From the IMG/VR virus record IMGVR_UViG_3300033153_007341, positions 1 through 34,139 of that record: a stretch of DNA of 34,139 bases, one strand, 5' to 3'. Position numbers and translations under genes: made by a program. Shown in pieces: positions 13,552-21,636 of the stretch. The notes under the pieces were generated by a model. That model did not search any database, was not told the DNA's origin, and saw only the letters and a program-made list of their open reading frames with translations. The stretch is from a virus. How positions within the stretch are numbered: position 1 is the first letter of the stretch; every line of letters begins with the position of its first letter.

Positions 13552-13607
13552 CCCAAATCCCTTTATTTTTGCGTTAACCTCTGGGTAATTGTGGGGTTCC
13601 TTGAAAA

Positions 13608-13676
13608 AGGCCCAAGGCTTAAGGCCCAAGGCTTAAGGAAAAAACCTGAAGTCTGAGGCCTTAAGCCTGAAGCCTA
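13608..13676. repeat. Inverted pair of heptad arrays A10
   Basis: AGGCTTA-type 7-mers (13608-13638) are followed by their inverted form (13645-13676) across AAAAAA, so the pair can fold into a long imperfect hairpin. The GGAGG ribosome site of the endolysin gene follows at once. Confidence 0.8.
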
Positions 13677-13693
13677 ACCGATTGGAGGCTTGA

Positions 13694-14152
13694 ATGAACC
13701 CGGAGGAAAAACTCAGCGAACATTTTAAGGCCAGCGAGTTCCAGTGCCATGACGGCTCGCCTCTTCCCGACGATTTCGCGGTAACGATCTGCGACACCGT
13801 CGTGTTCCTCGAAAAGCTTCGCAGCGACATGAACGCATTGTTGCGGAAGCGAACCGGCCACCCGCATGACGTGGGATTGGTAATTGTCAGCGGACACCGC
13901 ACCGAGAAATACAACCGCCGTTGCGGAGGCGCGAAAACTTCGCGGCATGTTTCCGGTCATGCGGTGGACGTAAAGCCGACCCGCCCATACGACGACACTT
14001 TTTCTTATTCCGATTTTCGCGAGCTTTGTGAAAGACTGGATCGGCGTCTGCCGAATCCGTACCGGCTCGGTTTCTATTCGCGCAAGGGCGCAGGCGCATG
14101 GGTGCATGTCGACTGCGCATACGGCCACGGCGGCCGTCGATGGGGTTCGTAA
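13694..14152 (+). CDS. Endolysin, M15-type peptidase
   Basis: The 152-aa protein has the zinc peptidase signature SRHVSGHAVDV (H85, D92) and WVHVD (H138, D140), as in peptidase M15A enzymes that cut peptidoglycan peptides. The segment VIVSGHRTEKYNRRCGG is the usual strand before it. There is no signal peptide, so release should depend on a holin, which probably is one of the next genes. GGAGG lies six bases before the ATG. It opens the late region. Confidence 0.9.
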   Translation: MNPEEKLSEHFKASEFQCHDGSPLPDDFAVTICDTVVFLEKLRSDMNALLRKRTGHPHDVGLVIVSGHRTEKYNRRCGGAKTSRHVSGHAVDVKPTRPYDDTFSYSDFRELCERLDRRLPNPYRLGFYSRKGAGAWVHVDCAYGHGGRRWGS

Positions 14153-14179
14153 CGCCGCCGTCTCGGCGGCAGAGAAAAT

Positions 14180-14196
14180 GCCGGCAAGATGCCGGC
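14180..14196. repeat. Hairpin F2
   Basis: GCCGGC-AAGAT-GCCGGC, a perfect 6-bp stem, just before the AAGGAGG of the next gene. Confidence 0.75.
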
Positions 14197-14213
14197 GATA
14201 CAAGGAGGTTGTT

Positions 14214-15035
14214 ATGAAACGTCTGATTTTTTTTATCGCTCTTGCTATGGCATTTGCTATAACGCCGCTGATACTGTTTGCGGCAGCGGCCACCGAGCCG
14301 GCAATTGATCCGGTTGCGGTGAAGACGCTCGTCGAGATCATCCTGGCAATCGCCGCGACGCAGCCGTGGGGAGTGTGGGTTGTTGTCGGGTTTGCCGGAC
14401 TTGGCCTGCTCGCGACAATCGCGCGGGTTGTGGTGACGGTTACGCCGGGCGATAAGGACGACAACTGGGTCACGAAATATCTCGGCTGGATCCCGACCAT
14501 CGTCCCCGCGAAGCTCGCCAACAGGATCGTCGGCTGGAAAAGCAGGGACACGAAGAAGCTAATCAACGACCTGGAGAACGCCAAGGCAAAAGTAGAAAAG
14601 CTGGCGAAGAGCATGGTTGTGCTTGTGCTCGTCGGAACAATGTTCGGGCTTGCCGTTTCCGGGTGCCCGAAGAAAATACCTGATCCCGACGCGCAGCCTC
14701 TGACGGAAATCGAGAAGGTTCAGAAGTATCTCGAACAGTCGCAGGAAGTCGTCACGGCTTTGGAAAATGAGCTGCCCGTTTTGTACGGCGTCATCAAGGG
14801 AATCTGCGACGCGAAGCGCTACAAGTGGTGCGACGACCTCGATGACATCGACGCCGACATCGGGGACGGCCTGGCCGTTGCGAACACCGCAATCGAACGG
14901 GCGTTGAGCATGCTCGCAGCGGGCAACTTCGAGAACCCAGGTGATGTAACGACGGAGGTCGTAAAAGCTCTTGCGGACCTCGCTCGAATATACGGCCGGA
15001 TTATTGGAATAATCAGCCGGCACGATACGGAGTAG
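14214..15035 (+). CDS. Membrane protein with internal lipobox; possible holin/spanin
   Basis: The ATG at 14214 follows AAGGAGG; the frame is open upstream but that part overlaps the endolysin. The 273-aa product has a signal-like N-terminus (residues 1-26), a second hydrophobic segment (about 53-75), a short basic coiled part, then a third hydrophobic run VVLVLVGTMFGLAVSGC with a good lipobox VSGC at C151, and an acidic coiled C-terminus. Pro-rich and coiled sequence after a lipobox is typical of Rz1-like outer spanins. One protein may combine holin-like and spanin-like parts, or an internal start at 14613 may make a separate lipoprotein. Position next to the endolysin supports a lysis role. 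Confidence 0.7.
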   Translation: MKRLIFFIALAMAFAITPLILFAAAATEPAIDPVAVKTLVEIILAIAATQPWGVWVVVGFAGLGLLATIARVVVTVTPGDKDDNWVTKYLGWIPTIVPAKLANRIVGWKSRDTKKLINDLENAKAKVEKLAKSMVVLVLVGTMFGLAVSGCPKKIPDPDAQPLTEIEKVQKYLEQSQEVVTALENELPVLYGVIKGICDAKRYKWCDDLDDIDADIGDGLAVANTAIERALSMLAAGNFENPGDVTTEVVKALADLARIYGRIIGIISRHDTE

Positions 15036-15066
15036 AGGCTTCAGGCTTGAGGCTTCAGGCTTGAGG
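15035..15066. repeat. Heptad array A11
   Basis: Four perfect units alternating GAGGCTTC and AGGCTTGA. The array begins at the last base of a stop codon, and its final GAGG serves as the ribosome site of the gene at 15073. Confidence 0.9.
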
Positions 15067-15072
15067 TAAGAA

Positions 15073-15351
15073 GTGACAGGCGAAGAGAAAAAGATTCCCG
15101 TTTCCACCGCAGAGCTGGGCATCGTTGTTGCCCGGCTCGACGAGCGTGTGGAAGGCATGCGCGAAGACGTGACCGACATAAAGGACATGCTGAAAAATGG
15201 CAACGATAAATTCGGCGCAATCGAGGAGAGACTGGTGTGTCTCGAGACGGAGAAAAAAGCCGTGGGCAGGATGGCGGCAATTCTGAGTTGGATCGCCGCG
15301 ATAACCGCAGGCGCGATAACCGCAATTCAGAAGTTGCACCCTTCCCCGTGA
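15073..15351 (+). CDS. XhlA-like holin accessory protein
   Basis: The 92-aa protein has an N-terminal coiled coil (ARLDERVEGMREDVTDIKDML and on to about residue 62) and one C-terminal transmembrane segment (MAAILSWIAAITAGAITAI). This layout matches the XhlA/haemolysin-like family that works with phage holins. It starts with GTG six bases after GAGG of the repeat. Its stop overlaps the GTG of the next small ORF. Confidence 0.72.
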   Translation: MTGEEKKIPVSTAELGIVVARLDERVEGMREDVTDIKDMLKNGNDKFGAIEERLVCLETEKKAVGRMAAILSWIAAITAGAITAIQKLHPSP

Positions 15352-15434
15352 TCGGAGTGTGGACTCGAAAATGTCCGTGGTGCAGGAAATATATCCAGGG
15401 GACCAGATGCTCATGCGGCTGGGAACTGAAATAG
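15348..15434 (+). CDS. 28-residue zinc-ribbon peptide
   Basis: A GTG inside the previous stop (GTGA) opens a 28-codon frame, MIGVWTRKCPWCRKYIQG then TRCSCGWELK, with CPWC and CSC as a compact zinc-binding pair. No Shine-Dalgarno is visible, so it would rely on coupling. Very small zinc proteins occur in Mu-like phages (Com, which controls translation of mom), but there is no sequence match to claim that. Confidence 0.45.
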   Translation: MIGVWTRKCPWCRKYIQGTRCSCGWELK

Positions 15435-15464
15435 GAGGGTGGACATTCCTGTCCGCCGAATGAA
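15433..15464 (+). promoter_or_regulatory. SD-hairpin-start unit, copy 2
   Basis: AGGAGG (15433-15438), then hairpin GGTGGACA-TTCC-TGTCCGCC (15438-15457), then seven bases and the ATG of the small terminase gene. In linear form the AGGAGG is 26 bases from the ATG, too far; with the hairpin folded the effective spacing is seven. Confidence 0.65.
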
Positions 15465-16028
15465 ATGGGCTACCCGCAAAAAGTCAGAGAACGGGCGTTC
15501 GATTTATATCTCAAACATCGGAACGTCGAGAAGGTTGCCGAGATCATGCGGCGGGATTACAAGTATCTCGCCGTTTCGACGGTTAAGCGATGGGCTTCCG
15601 AATACAACTGGAAAGAGCGCGCGGACCGCGCCGACGAGAACCGCGCGAAGAGAGTCGACCCCGACGTATCGCCCCTCGAGCTGCTCGTCGACGAAGTGGC
15701 CGAAATCCGCGAGCGCGTGAAGGCCGGCCTCGACCTCGACGACGAAGACCTTGCGAGCGGGAAGTCCATTCCGAAAAAAATCACCGGAAAAGAGGCCCAG
15801 GCTATTTATGCATATCGCGGCCTGGTGCAGGTTGAAGCGAAGCTACAGGAGACGGTGAATAACCAGAAGAAACGCGAGGGGCGCGAGACCACGCCGGACG
15901 TGATCTTCGCCGCGCTTAACAAGCACCCGAAGTTCGCGAAGTTGCTATCGAGCCAGAAGGTACTCGCCGAGTTGATGGAAATAATCGACGCGGAGCAAAT
16001 GGAAGCGTACAGGAGGGCGGCAGCCTGA
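15465..16028 (+). CDS. Terminase small subunit
   Basis: The 187-aa protein has an N-terminal HTH (FDLYLKHRNVEKVAEIMRRDYKYLAVSTVKRWASEYNWKERADRAD) as in Mu gp27/DUF1804-type small terminases, then a helical oligomerisation region. It binds phage DNA and loads the large subunit. It lies 62 bases before the large terminase gene. Translation starts behind an unusual hairpin-bridged ribosome site. Confidence 0.8.
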   Translation: MGYPQKVRERAFDLYLKHRNVEKVAEIMRRDYKYLAVSTVKRWASEYNWKERADRADENRAKRVDPDVSPLELLVDEVAEIRERVKAGLDLDDEDLASGKSIPKKITGKEAQAIYAYRGLVQVEAKLQETVNNQKKREGRETTPDVIFAALNKHPKFAKLLSSQKVLAELMEIIDAEQMEAYRRAAA

Positions 16029-16057
16029 AAGTATGAAGTGTGAAGTATGAATTATGA
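16028..16057. repeat. Heptad array E2 (AAGTATG family)
   Basis: AAGTATG-AAGTGTG-AAGTATG-AATTATG: four 7-mers in the gap between the terminase genes. Confidence 0.85.
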
Positions 16058-16090
16058 AAAAAGAAAAAGACTTCAGTGGGAGGATGTGAG

Positions 16091-17539
16091 ATGAGCAGCG
16101 TTCCATTTGAGGTCGAAGTTCTTCAGCAGTTCAAGGGCAAACTTTTGCAATTGCATGAGCGGCCCAAACGCGAACGCGCCCGGAAGGATTTCGTTTACTT
16201 CCTCAAGCATGTCCTCGGCTTTATGGTCGAGCCGTTTCACAAGGACGCTTTTAAGTTTCAGCTTGATAACAACCGCACGCTGATACTCGCGCCACGCGGG
16301 CACGGCAAGAGCACGATTTTGACGATCGGGTACGCCCTCTGGTTGATACTCCGCAATCCGAACGTCCGCATCCTGGTGGTCAGCGCCACCGACGACCTGG
16401 CTTTCGACATGGTGCGGCGCATTCGCGGCATACTCGAAAGCTTCCGATGGAAAGCGATGTTCGGGGACTGGCGCGGGCCGGTCTGGGCGGACGACGGTTT
16501 TGTGGTCAACCGCAGGTCGATTATCGCGCAGGAGCGCACGGTGGCCGGCGCGGGAATTTTGAGCACGATCCAAAGCGGCCATTACGAGGTGGTTATCTGC
16601 GACGACGTTGTGAGCGAGGACAATTCGCGGAGCGAAAAAGTTCGCGCGCGGGTCAGCCGCAAGTTCAAGCAATCGCTTATGCCGACCCTGATGCCCGGCG
16701 CATCGATTCACGTTATCGGCACCCGGTACCACTGGCAGGATCTGTACGGCGAGCTTACCGGCAAGGCCGGCATGATGGCCGACGTTCTAAAAGTTTATAA
16801 AGCCGTTGGAAACGACGGCGCGGCGCTGTGGGAAGATTTCCAGCCGCTTAACAACCGCGTCGATGAGCGTGGGAAAATCGTCGTCAAGGGATTGCTTCAG
16901 ATCAAAAGCGATATCGGCACGATTATTTTCAACGCGCAATATCAGAACGACACGGAAGCGATGAAGGGCAAGCTGTTTAAGCTCGAATGGTTTGAGCGAA
17001 ACGCTTACGATCCGGGAGACATACCGGAGAAGGCTTTCCTCGTGCAGGCGGTGGACCCGGCAGTCGGCCAGAAGGCGCATAACGATTACTGCGTTATTTC
17101 CACGGGGGCATGGGACCGCAAATCCAAGACGCTTTATGTAATAGCCGTCAGGCGCGGTAAGTGGAGTTTCGACGGGCAGGTGAAGCGGATTAAAAGCGAA
17201 TACCGCGAATGGAATAAACCCAAGCACCCGGTGACAAAAGTCGGTATAGAAAGCAACGCCGCGCAGGATTTCATATATCAGCATTTACGCAAAAACACCA
17301 GGATGCCGGTAATTAGAGTAAGGGCGATTAAGGACAAGATCGCCCGCGCGGAAAAGTATAGCGCGCAGGTGGAAAACGGGCGGGTGCGGTACCCGAAGCA
17401 CATGCTCAACTCGGACGTTATCGAGGAGTTCCTCTTGTTCCCCGAAGGAGAGCATGACGATATTGTCGACTCGAACGTGCACCTGCTCGCGGTCGCGCAA
17501 CGCAAAAAAAGCAAAGCGCTTGCGTTTAGCGCCAGATGA
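16091..17539 (+). CDS. Terminase large subunit
   Basis: The motor has Walker A APRGHGKST (about residue 65), Walker B EVVICDDVVSED with the catalytic acid, and the nuclease domain beginning VQAVDPAVGQKAHNDYCVI with its metal-binding Asp. At 482 aa it has the normal length of Mu gp28-like large terminases that package DNA into proheads. The ATG at 16091 follows GGGAGG by seven bases; an in-frame ATG at 16076 precedes that site. Confidence 0.93.
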   Translation: MSSVPFEVEVLQQFKGKLLQLHERPKRERARKDFVYFLKHVLGFMVEPFHKDAFKFQLDNNRTLILAPRGHGKSTILTIGYALWLILRNPNVRILVVSATDDLAFDMVRRIRGILESFRWKAMFGDWRGPVWADDGFVVNRRSIIAQERTVAGAGILSTIQSGHYEVVICDDVVSEDNSRSEKVRARVSRKFKQSLMPTLMPGASIHVIGTRYHWQDLYGELTGKAGMMADVLKVYKAVGNDGAALWEDFQPLNNRVDERGKIVVKGLLQIKSDIGTIIFNAQYQNDTEAMKGKLFKLEWFERNAYDPGDIPEKAFLVQAVDPAVGQKAHNDYCVISTGAWDRKSKTLYVIAVRRGKWSFDGQVKRIKSEYREWNKPKHPVTKVGIESNAAQDFIYQHLRKNTRMPVIRVRAIKDKIARAEKYSAQVENGRVRYPKHMLNSDVIEEFLLFPEGEHDDIVDSNVHLLAVAQRKKSKALAFSAR

Positions 17540-17543
17540 AAAC

Positions 17544-17571
17544 AAGGCTTAAGGCTTAAGGCCAGAAGCCT
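17544..17571. repeat. Heptad array A12
   Basis: Four 7-mers (AGGCTTA, AGGCTTA, AGGCCAG) between the large terminase stop and the next ribosome site. Confidence 0.85.
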
Positions 17572-17589
17572 AACGAAAAGGAGATAGAC

Positions 17590-17979
17590 ATGAGACAGTG
17601 GAAGGAAATTCGGGACAACCCGAAAACCGACGAGGAGAAAGTTATCAAGCATTGCGTCGAGGCGATGCACAAAAACGCGCATCGGGACATCGAGTCCAGC
17701 GGCCCGGAGCACATCTTCAACGTGGCTTGCGTGAAGCATCACATCGCGATTGAGGGCGAGGAAAAGGCGGACGGCGTGGATGTCGGAAAGGACATCGACG
17801 AGCATGTCGATATCGACGCCCTCGAAGACAAGCTTGGCGAGCACGTGGTCGAGCTTCTGCGCGAGGCCGGCCTGGACACTATCGAAAAGGTACGCATGAC
17901 CAGCGAGGACGACCTCGTTGAGATAAGCGGCATCGGCGAGAGCACTGCATCCAAGATCGTGGAGGCGGTAGGGAAATAA
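17590..17979 (+). CDS. Small helix-hairpin-helix protein
   Basis: The 129-aa protein ends in a helix-hairpin-helix domain: VVELLREAGLDTIEKVRMTSEDDLVEISGIGESTASKIVEAVG, with ISGIGESTA as the second hairpin. Such domains bind DNA backbones without sequence preference. The N-terminal half (residues 1-75) is charged with CVEAMHKNAH and ACVKHH, and has no match I recognise. The gene lies between terminase and portal, where it could help DNA handling at the packaging motor. AAAGGAG precedes the ATG. Confidence 0.75.
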   Translation: MRQWKEIRDNPKTDEEKVIKHCVEAMHKNAHRDIESSGPEHIFNVACVKHHIAIEGEEKADGVDVGKDIDEHVDIDALEDKLGEHVVELLREAGLDTIEKVRMTSEDDLVEISGIGESTASKIVEAVGK

Positions 17980-17992
17980 GGCTCTGGGTTCA

Positions 17993-18016
17993 GGCAAGGG
18001 ATTTAAATCCCTTGCC
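17993..18016. repeat. Palindrome C1 (AAGGGATTTAAATCCCTT family)
   Basis: A perfect 24-bp palindrome centred on TTTAAA before the portal gene. Copies are at 21591 and 27443. Outside it, TTCAGGCA and TGCCTGAA extend the pairing across the repeat. Confidence 0.9.
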
Positions 18017-18019
18017 TTA

Positions 18020-18036
18020 CCTGATGCCTGAAGCCT
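18020..18036. repeat. Heptad array A13
   Basis: Two to three units (GATGCCT-GAAGCCT) directly before the portal start; the TGA at 18022 closes the frame upstream. Confidence 0.7.
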
Positions 18037-18039
18037 AAT

Positions 18040-19536
18040 TTGAGACGCGCATTTGCCATAGCTACCGACCGCGACGAAGTGGCGCTCACTTCCGTCTTGG
18101 AAAGGTACGCCTTGAAGTCGGAGGATGAGGAAAAAAGCCGCGCGATAACCGAAGACCCGTTTTCCGGGTCTTACGGCCAGAGCGGGCTTGCTGCGCCGCT
18201 TTACAGCGCCGAGACGCTTATCCAGGCGATGAAGCTGAACACATGGCACTACAGGTGTTGCGACACCAAGGCTCATGACGTTGCGGGTCTGGGGTGGGGA
18301 CTGTCCTCGACTGGAGATGGAGAAGGCTCCGAAGCAAACAGGGAAAAACTAAAAGACTTTTTCGATAACTGCGCCGGCTCCGACGACGAAACGCTGGAGA
18401 ACATCCTGGTAAACGCCTTGATAGATTACGAGGCGCTCGGCTATTGTTTCATCGAGCTGGTGCGCGAGAATTACGCGCCGGAGGGCGAGCCGAAACTGTT
18501 GGCGCACCTTCGCGCGCACACCGTGCGTATTCACAAATCGCGCGAGAAATACTGCCAGCAGCGCGGAACAAAAAAGCGATGGTTCAAGCGATACGGATAC
18601 GAGCGGGATATCGACTATGAAAACGGAGAAGAATATCCGCTCGGTTCGCTTGCGCCGGACAAGCGCGCGACCGAGATAATATTCCTCAAGAATTACGATC
18701 CGCAAAGCGACTATTACGGCGCGTCGGACGTTATGCCCGCTCTCGGCGCGTTGCTCGGCCTGCAATCCCTGACGGACTACAACATCAGCTTCTTCGCAAC
18801 TTACGGCGTACCCTCGTATGCGATTTATATCACGGGCGATTACGACCTGGGGGACCCCGACGAGAACAGCGAATACGAGGTTGTTAAGGAAATTAAGGCG
18901 CACCTCAAAACCATAAAGGACAACCCGCACGCTCCGTTGATATTGGCGATCCCCAACACCGAGGATGGCGGCGAGGTCAAGGTCGAGTTTGAGAAGCTGG
19001 CGGTCGAGACCAAGGACGCGAGTTTCAGGTTTTATCGAACCGACATGCGCGACGAAATACTCGTGGCGCACGGAGTCCCGCCGTACCGCGTGGGAATTAT
19101 GACGGCGGGCACGCTCGGTGGAAACCTCGGCAAGGAAGCGACGGGCATTTACAAGACTTCCGTGCTGGCGCCTCGCAAAAGAAAACTCGCGCGGATGATA
19201 AATATAAGAATAATTCAAAAGGGGTTCGGGATAAACGATTGGAAATTCCGGCTCGAAGACCTCGATGACTCGGACGAAGAACACGACATGAAGATCGCGG
19301 AGTTCCTGTTCGGTAAAGCTTCGATGACTCCGAACGAATTGATACGATATTTCGGCGGGCGATTCGGGTTGAGCGAAGTCGAGGACGAAGACGCAATGAA
19401 CTATCACTACCTGAACGGGCAGCCTATCGAGGTGGGCAGGCAGACGAACGAGGAGCTGATGAAATCGCTCAAGCAGCTTCACGACCGGCTGGTGAACCTG
19501 GCGATAAAGGACAGGGCGGCGCATGGGGTTAATTGA
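18040..19536 (+). CDS. Portal protein, PBSX-type
   Basis: The 498-aa protein resembles PBSX-family portals: an upstream tail-facing part with LKNYDPQSDYYGASDVMPALGA, then YNISFFATYGVPSYAIYITGDYDLGD and RTDMRDEILVAHGVPPYRVGI, the segments usually conserved in this family. It forms the dodecameric DNA channel at one prohead vertex. The start is uncertain: TTG at 18040 is the first usable codon after a TGA, and no ordinary Shine-Dalgarno is in front. A hairpin-bridged AAGG at 17978-17981 is possible. The last 14 bases overlap the next gene. Confidence 0.87.
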   Translation: MRRAFAIATDRDEVALTSVLERYALKSEDEEKSRAITEDPFSGSYGQSGLAAPLYSAETLIQAMKLNTWHYRCCDTKAHDVAGLGWGLSSTGDGEGSEANREKLKDFFDNCAGSDDETLENILVNALIDYEALGYCFIELVRENYAPEGEPKLLAHLRAHTVRIHKSREKYCQQRGTKKRWFKRYGYERDIDYENGEEYPLGSLAPDKRATEIIFLKNYDPQSDYYGASDVMPALGALLGLQSLTDYNISFFATYGVPSYAIYITGDYDLGDPDENSEYEVVKEIKAHLKTIKDNPHAPLILAIPNTEDGGEVKVEFEKLAVETKDASFRFYRTDMRDEILVAHGVPPYRVGIMTAGTLGGNLGKEATGIYKTSVLAPRKRKLARMINIRIIQKGFGINDWKFRLEDLDDSDEEHDMKIAEFLFGKASMTPNELIRYFGGRFGLSEVEDEDAMNYHYLNGQPIEVGRQTNEELMKSLKQLHDRLVNLAIKDRAAHGVN

Positions 19537-20293
19537 GCAAATGGCCGTCGAGATAAACAATTGGGCGATTAAGGGCGGAGACCCTTACCTGGCCGCCGCC
19601 GAACAACGGCTCGAAGCGAAGCTTCGCAAGCTGATGAATCGCGTGGCAAAGGCAATGAATGAGAAATTGAAACAGCCCGGCGGAATGAACAATCCGACTC
19701 TTGCGAGCGGGTTTAAGCAAATCGAAAGCGAGTTCGCGGGAGTTATCGAGAGCGAAATATCGCGCATGAAAGACTTGCCGCGAAGCGCAACGAAATTGAT
19801 GCGGGAGCACGCGTTCGAGGCGTCGAAAAAAACCCTGTCACGCATGCGCGGCAACGTGATGGATGTCATATCGAAAACCTATTCGGAAGGACTCGGCCCG
19901 CAGGAAGCCGCGCGACGATTGAAGCAAACTTTTACGGGGATGAGGGAATACGAGCTGGCGCGCATAGCGCGGAACGAGATAGGCGGCGCGCAGGGATTAG
20001 CCACTTACGGGCGGCACCTCGACAACCCTGTTATCGATTACCACCAGTGGTGGACCGCGGACGATGACGACGTGCGCGATTCACACGCCGATCTGCACGG
20101 CGAGATAGTTCGCGTCGGAACGGAATTCTCGAACGGCTTGAAGTATCCGAAAGACCGCAGCGGACCGTTCGAGGAGTGGATGCAATGCCGTTGCGCGGTT
20201 GTGCCGTTCATCATGCCGCGCGGGAAAATCGCGCCGCCCGGCATGACGCAGTTCCGGGAAGGCGACCTTGTGGAGATAGTTAAGAAATTATGA
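19523..20293 (+). CDS. Minor head protein, SPP1 gp7/Mu F type
   Basis: The conserved C-terminal pattern of head morphogenesis proteins is present: RIARNEIGGAQGLATYGRHL, then YHQWWTADDDDVRDSHADLHGEIVRV, then KYPKDRSGP and WMQCRCAVVPFI. The family joins portal and capsid at the vertex. At 256 aa it lacks additional domains. It overlaps the portal gene by 14 bases. It resembles the C-terminal domain of Mu gp30. Confidence 0.88.
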   Translation: MGLIEQMAVEINNWAIKGGDPYLAAAEQRLEAKLRKLMNRVAKAMNEKLKQPGGMNNPTLASGFKQIESEFAGVIESEISRMKDLPRSATKLMREHAFEASKKTLSRMRGNVMDVISKTYSEGLGPQEAARRLKQTFTGMREYELARIARNEIGGAQGLATYGRHLDNPVIDYHQWWTADDDDVRDSHADLHGEIVRVGTEFSNGLKYPKDRSGPFEEWMQCRCAVVPFIMPRGKIAPPGMTQFREGDLVEIVKKL

Positions 20294-20323
20294 AGTATAA
20301 AATCAAGACTCAAGGAGGGCGCT

Positions 20324-21580
20324 ATGAGCGTTGAAGATATTGGAAAAAAACTTTTTGAATTTTTAGCGTCTATAGAATCCTCGCTATCTGTGGATTCCGC
20401 GCAATCTGCGGATGCGATAAGCCTCGCCGGGCCGATTGTGCGTAAGGATTCCGCCAAGCGCATAGTCACCGCGCCGGTGCTTGTGCCCGGCGAGAAGGAC
20501 AGCGACGACGAGGTTGTTACCGAGGAGCAGGTCGAAGGCGTGGCTATCGAGTGGATGGAGAAATACCAGATAGTGGACAAGGGCCATTCGTTCAACGCCG
20601 CCGCCGTGCCGGTCGAAAGCTGGATATTGCGCAAGGAGGAAATGTTCGGCGATATGGTTTTGCCGAAAGGCGCGTGGATGATGAGCGCGAAGATCAAGGA
20701 CAACGAAACGTGGAACGGTATTCTCAACGAAAAGTACAAGGGCTTCTCGATAACCGCCGCGCGGCGCGAGGACGCTCCGGCGACCAAGAGCGCGGCCACG
20801 GCGGACAAGCGCAAGACGTTGCTTCGCGACCTCGGCGAGGATTTCGTTGTCATAACGGTTTCCGTGGTGGAAGACCCCGCCGTATGGAAATCGAAGTGGG
20901 TGGCGATAAAGAGCAAAGATGAAAACGGCAACTTAATTCAGCGGCTGTTAAACCGCTTTCACATAAAATCGGACAAACAACAAAAACAAGAAGGCCGGAC
21001 GTCGCAGTTCGGCGATATGGAGGATGATATGGATGAAGAAAAAATCAAGGCAGCCATGAAAGACGCCCTGGGAGACTTGACTCAGCTTGTCGCAGATCTG
21101 GTGAAGCGCGTCGAGGCGATTGAAGGCAAGGGTTCGGACAGCGCGGGCAAAGAGACGGCGGCGGCAACGGAGCCGGCAACGGACGCGAAACCGGAACCCG
21201 AAAAACAAACCACCGCGCCGGAGAAGGACCCCGTGGCCGTGAAACTCGCGGAAGCCAAGAACTCGTTGCTTGAACTTTACGAGGACGAGGAGGACGTGGA
21301 GGGTAAGGACGATAAGATCAAAGTCCTCAAGGCCCACATTGCGATACTCGAAGACATGCTCGGCACGGTGGGCAAGGGCGAAGGGGAAGGCGACTCGGGC
21401 GAAGGCGACGCCGCGTTGAAATCGAAGGTTCTGAAATTCGAGAAATTCCAGAAGGACGTGGAGAAAGCCCTCGCGGCGAAATCGCGCGGGATAGTCGGGC
21501 AGGACGGCGAGACGGGCGAGACCGTTGCGAAAAAGGAACAAGGGCCTCAACGCGACACTTACGGAAGAAGAATTCAATAG
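20324..21580 (+). CDS. Prohead protease (XkdF-like) fused to scaffold
   Basis: Residues about 35-200 resemble the XkdF phage protease: KRIVTAPVLVPGEKDSDDEVVTEEQVEGVAIEWMEKYQ, KGHSFN (candidate catalytic His), LPKGAWMMSAKIKD, and KYKGFSITA (candidate Ser). The second half (about 230-418) is acidic and coiled-coil-like (EEKIKAAMKDALGDLTQLVADLVKRVEAIEGK; EAKNSLLELYEDEEDVEGKDDKIKVLK), typical of a scaffold. The protein would thus be a self-removing scaffold-protease. Residues about 17-32 (SLSVDSAQSADAISL) are encoded by a period-9 repeat, suggesting a repeat-derived N-terminus. Confidence 0.8.
   Translation: MSVEDIGKKLFEFLASIESSLSVDSAQSADAISLAGPIVRKDSAKRIVTAPVLVPGEKDSDDEVVTEEQVEGVAIEWMEKYQIVDKGHSFNAAAVPVESWILRKEEMFGDMVLPKGAWMMSAKIKDNETWNGILNEKYKGFSITAARREDAPATKSAATADKRKTLLRDLGEDFVVITVSVVEDPAVWKSKWVAIKSKDENGNLIQRLLNRFHIKSDKQQKQEGRTSQFGDMEDDMDEEKIKAAMKDALGDLTQLVADLVKRVEAIEGKGSDSAGKETAAATEPATDAKPEPEKQTTAPEKDPVAVKLAEAKNSLLELYEDEEDVEGKDDKIKVLKAHIAILEDMLGTVGKGEGEGDSGEGDAALKSKVLKFEKFQKDVEKALAAKSRGIVGQDGETGETVAKKEQGPQRDTYGRRIQ
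20372..20418. repeat. Period-9 repeat B2, inside a coding N-terminus
   Basis: ATCTGTGGA and ATCTGCGGA nonamers, in frame as VDS-AQS-ADA, near the start of the protease-scaffold gene. Confidence 0.7.
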
Positions 21581-21590
21581 CCAATACGGA

Positions 21591-21610
21591 CAAGGGATTT
21601 AAATCCCTTG
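21591..21610. repeat. Palindrome C2
   Basis: A perfect 20-bp palindrome of the AAGGGATTTAAATCCCTT family, between the scaffold-protease stop and the AGGAGG of the major capsid gene. Confidence 0.9.
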
Positions 21611-21636
21611 CCTGAAAACATGAGGAGGAAAAAACA

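Noticed and set aside
13460-13676. Possible CRISPR array from the regular repeats
   Set aside because: Units are 7 bases in direct tandem without spacers; no Cas gene is present.
13661-14614. Minus-strand frame over the endolysin and lysis genes
   Set aside because: Overlaps the M15 peptidase with catalytic residues in place; no support for the opposite strand.
18349-19560. Long minus-strand frame opposite the portal gene
   Set aside because: Antisense to a well-matched portal protein, Arg/Val-rich shadow with no motif.
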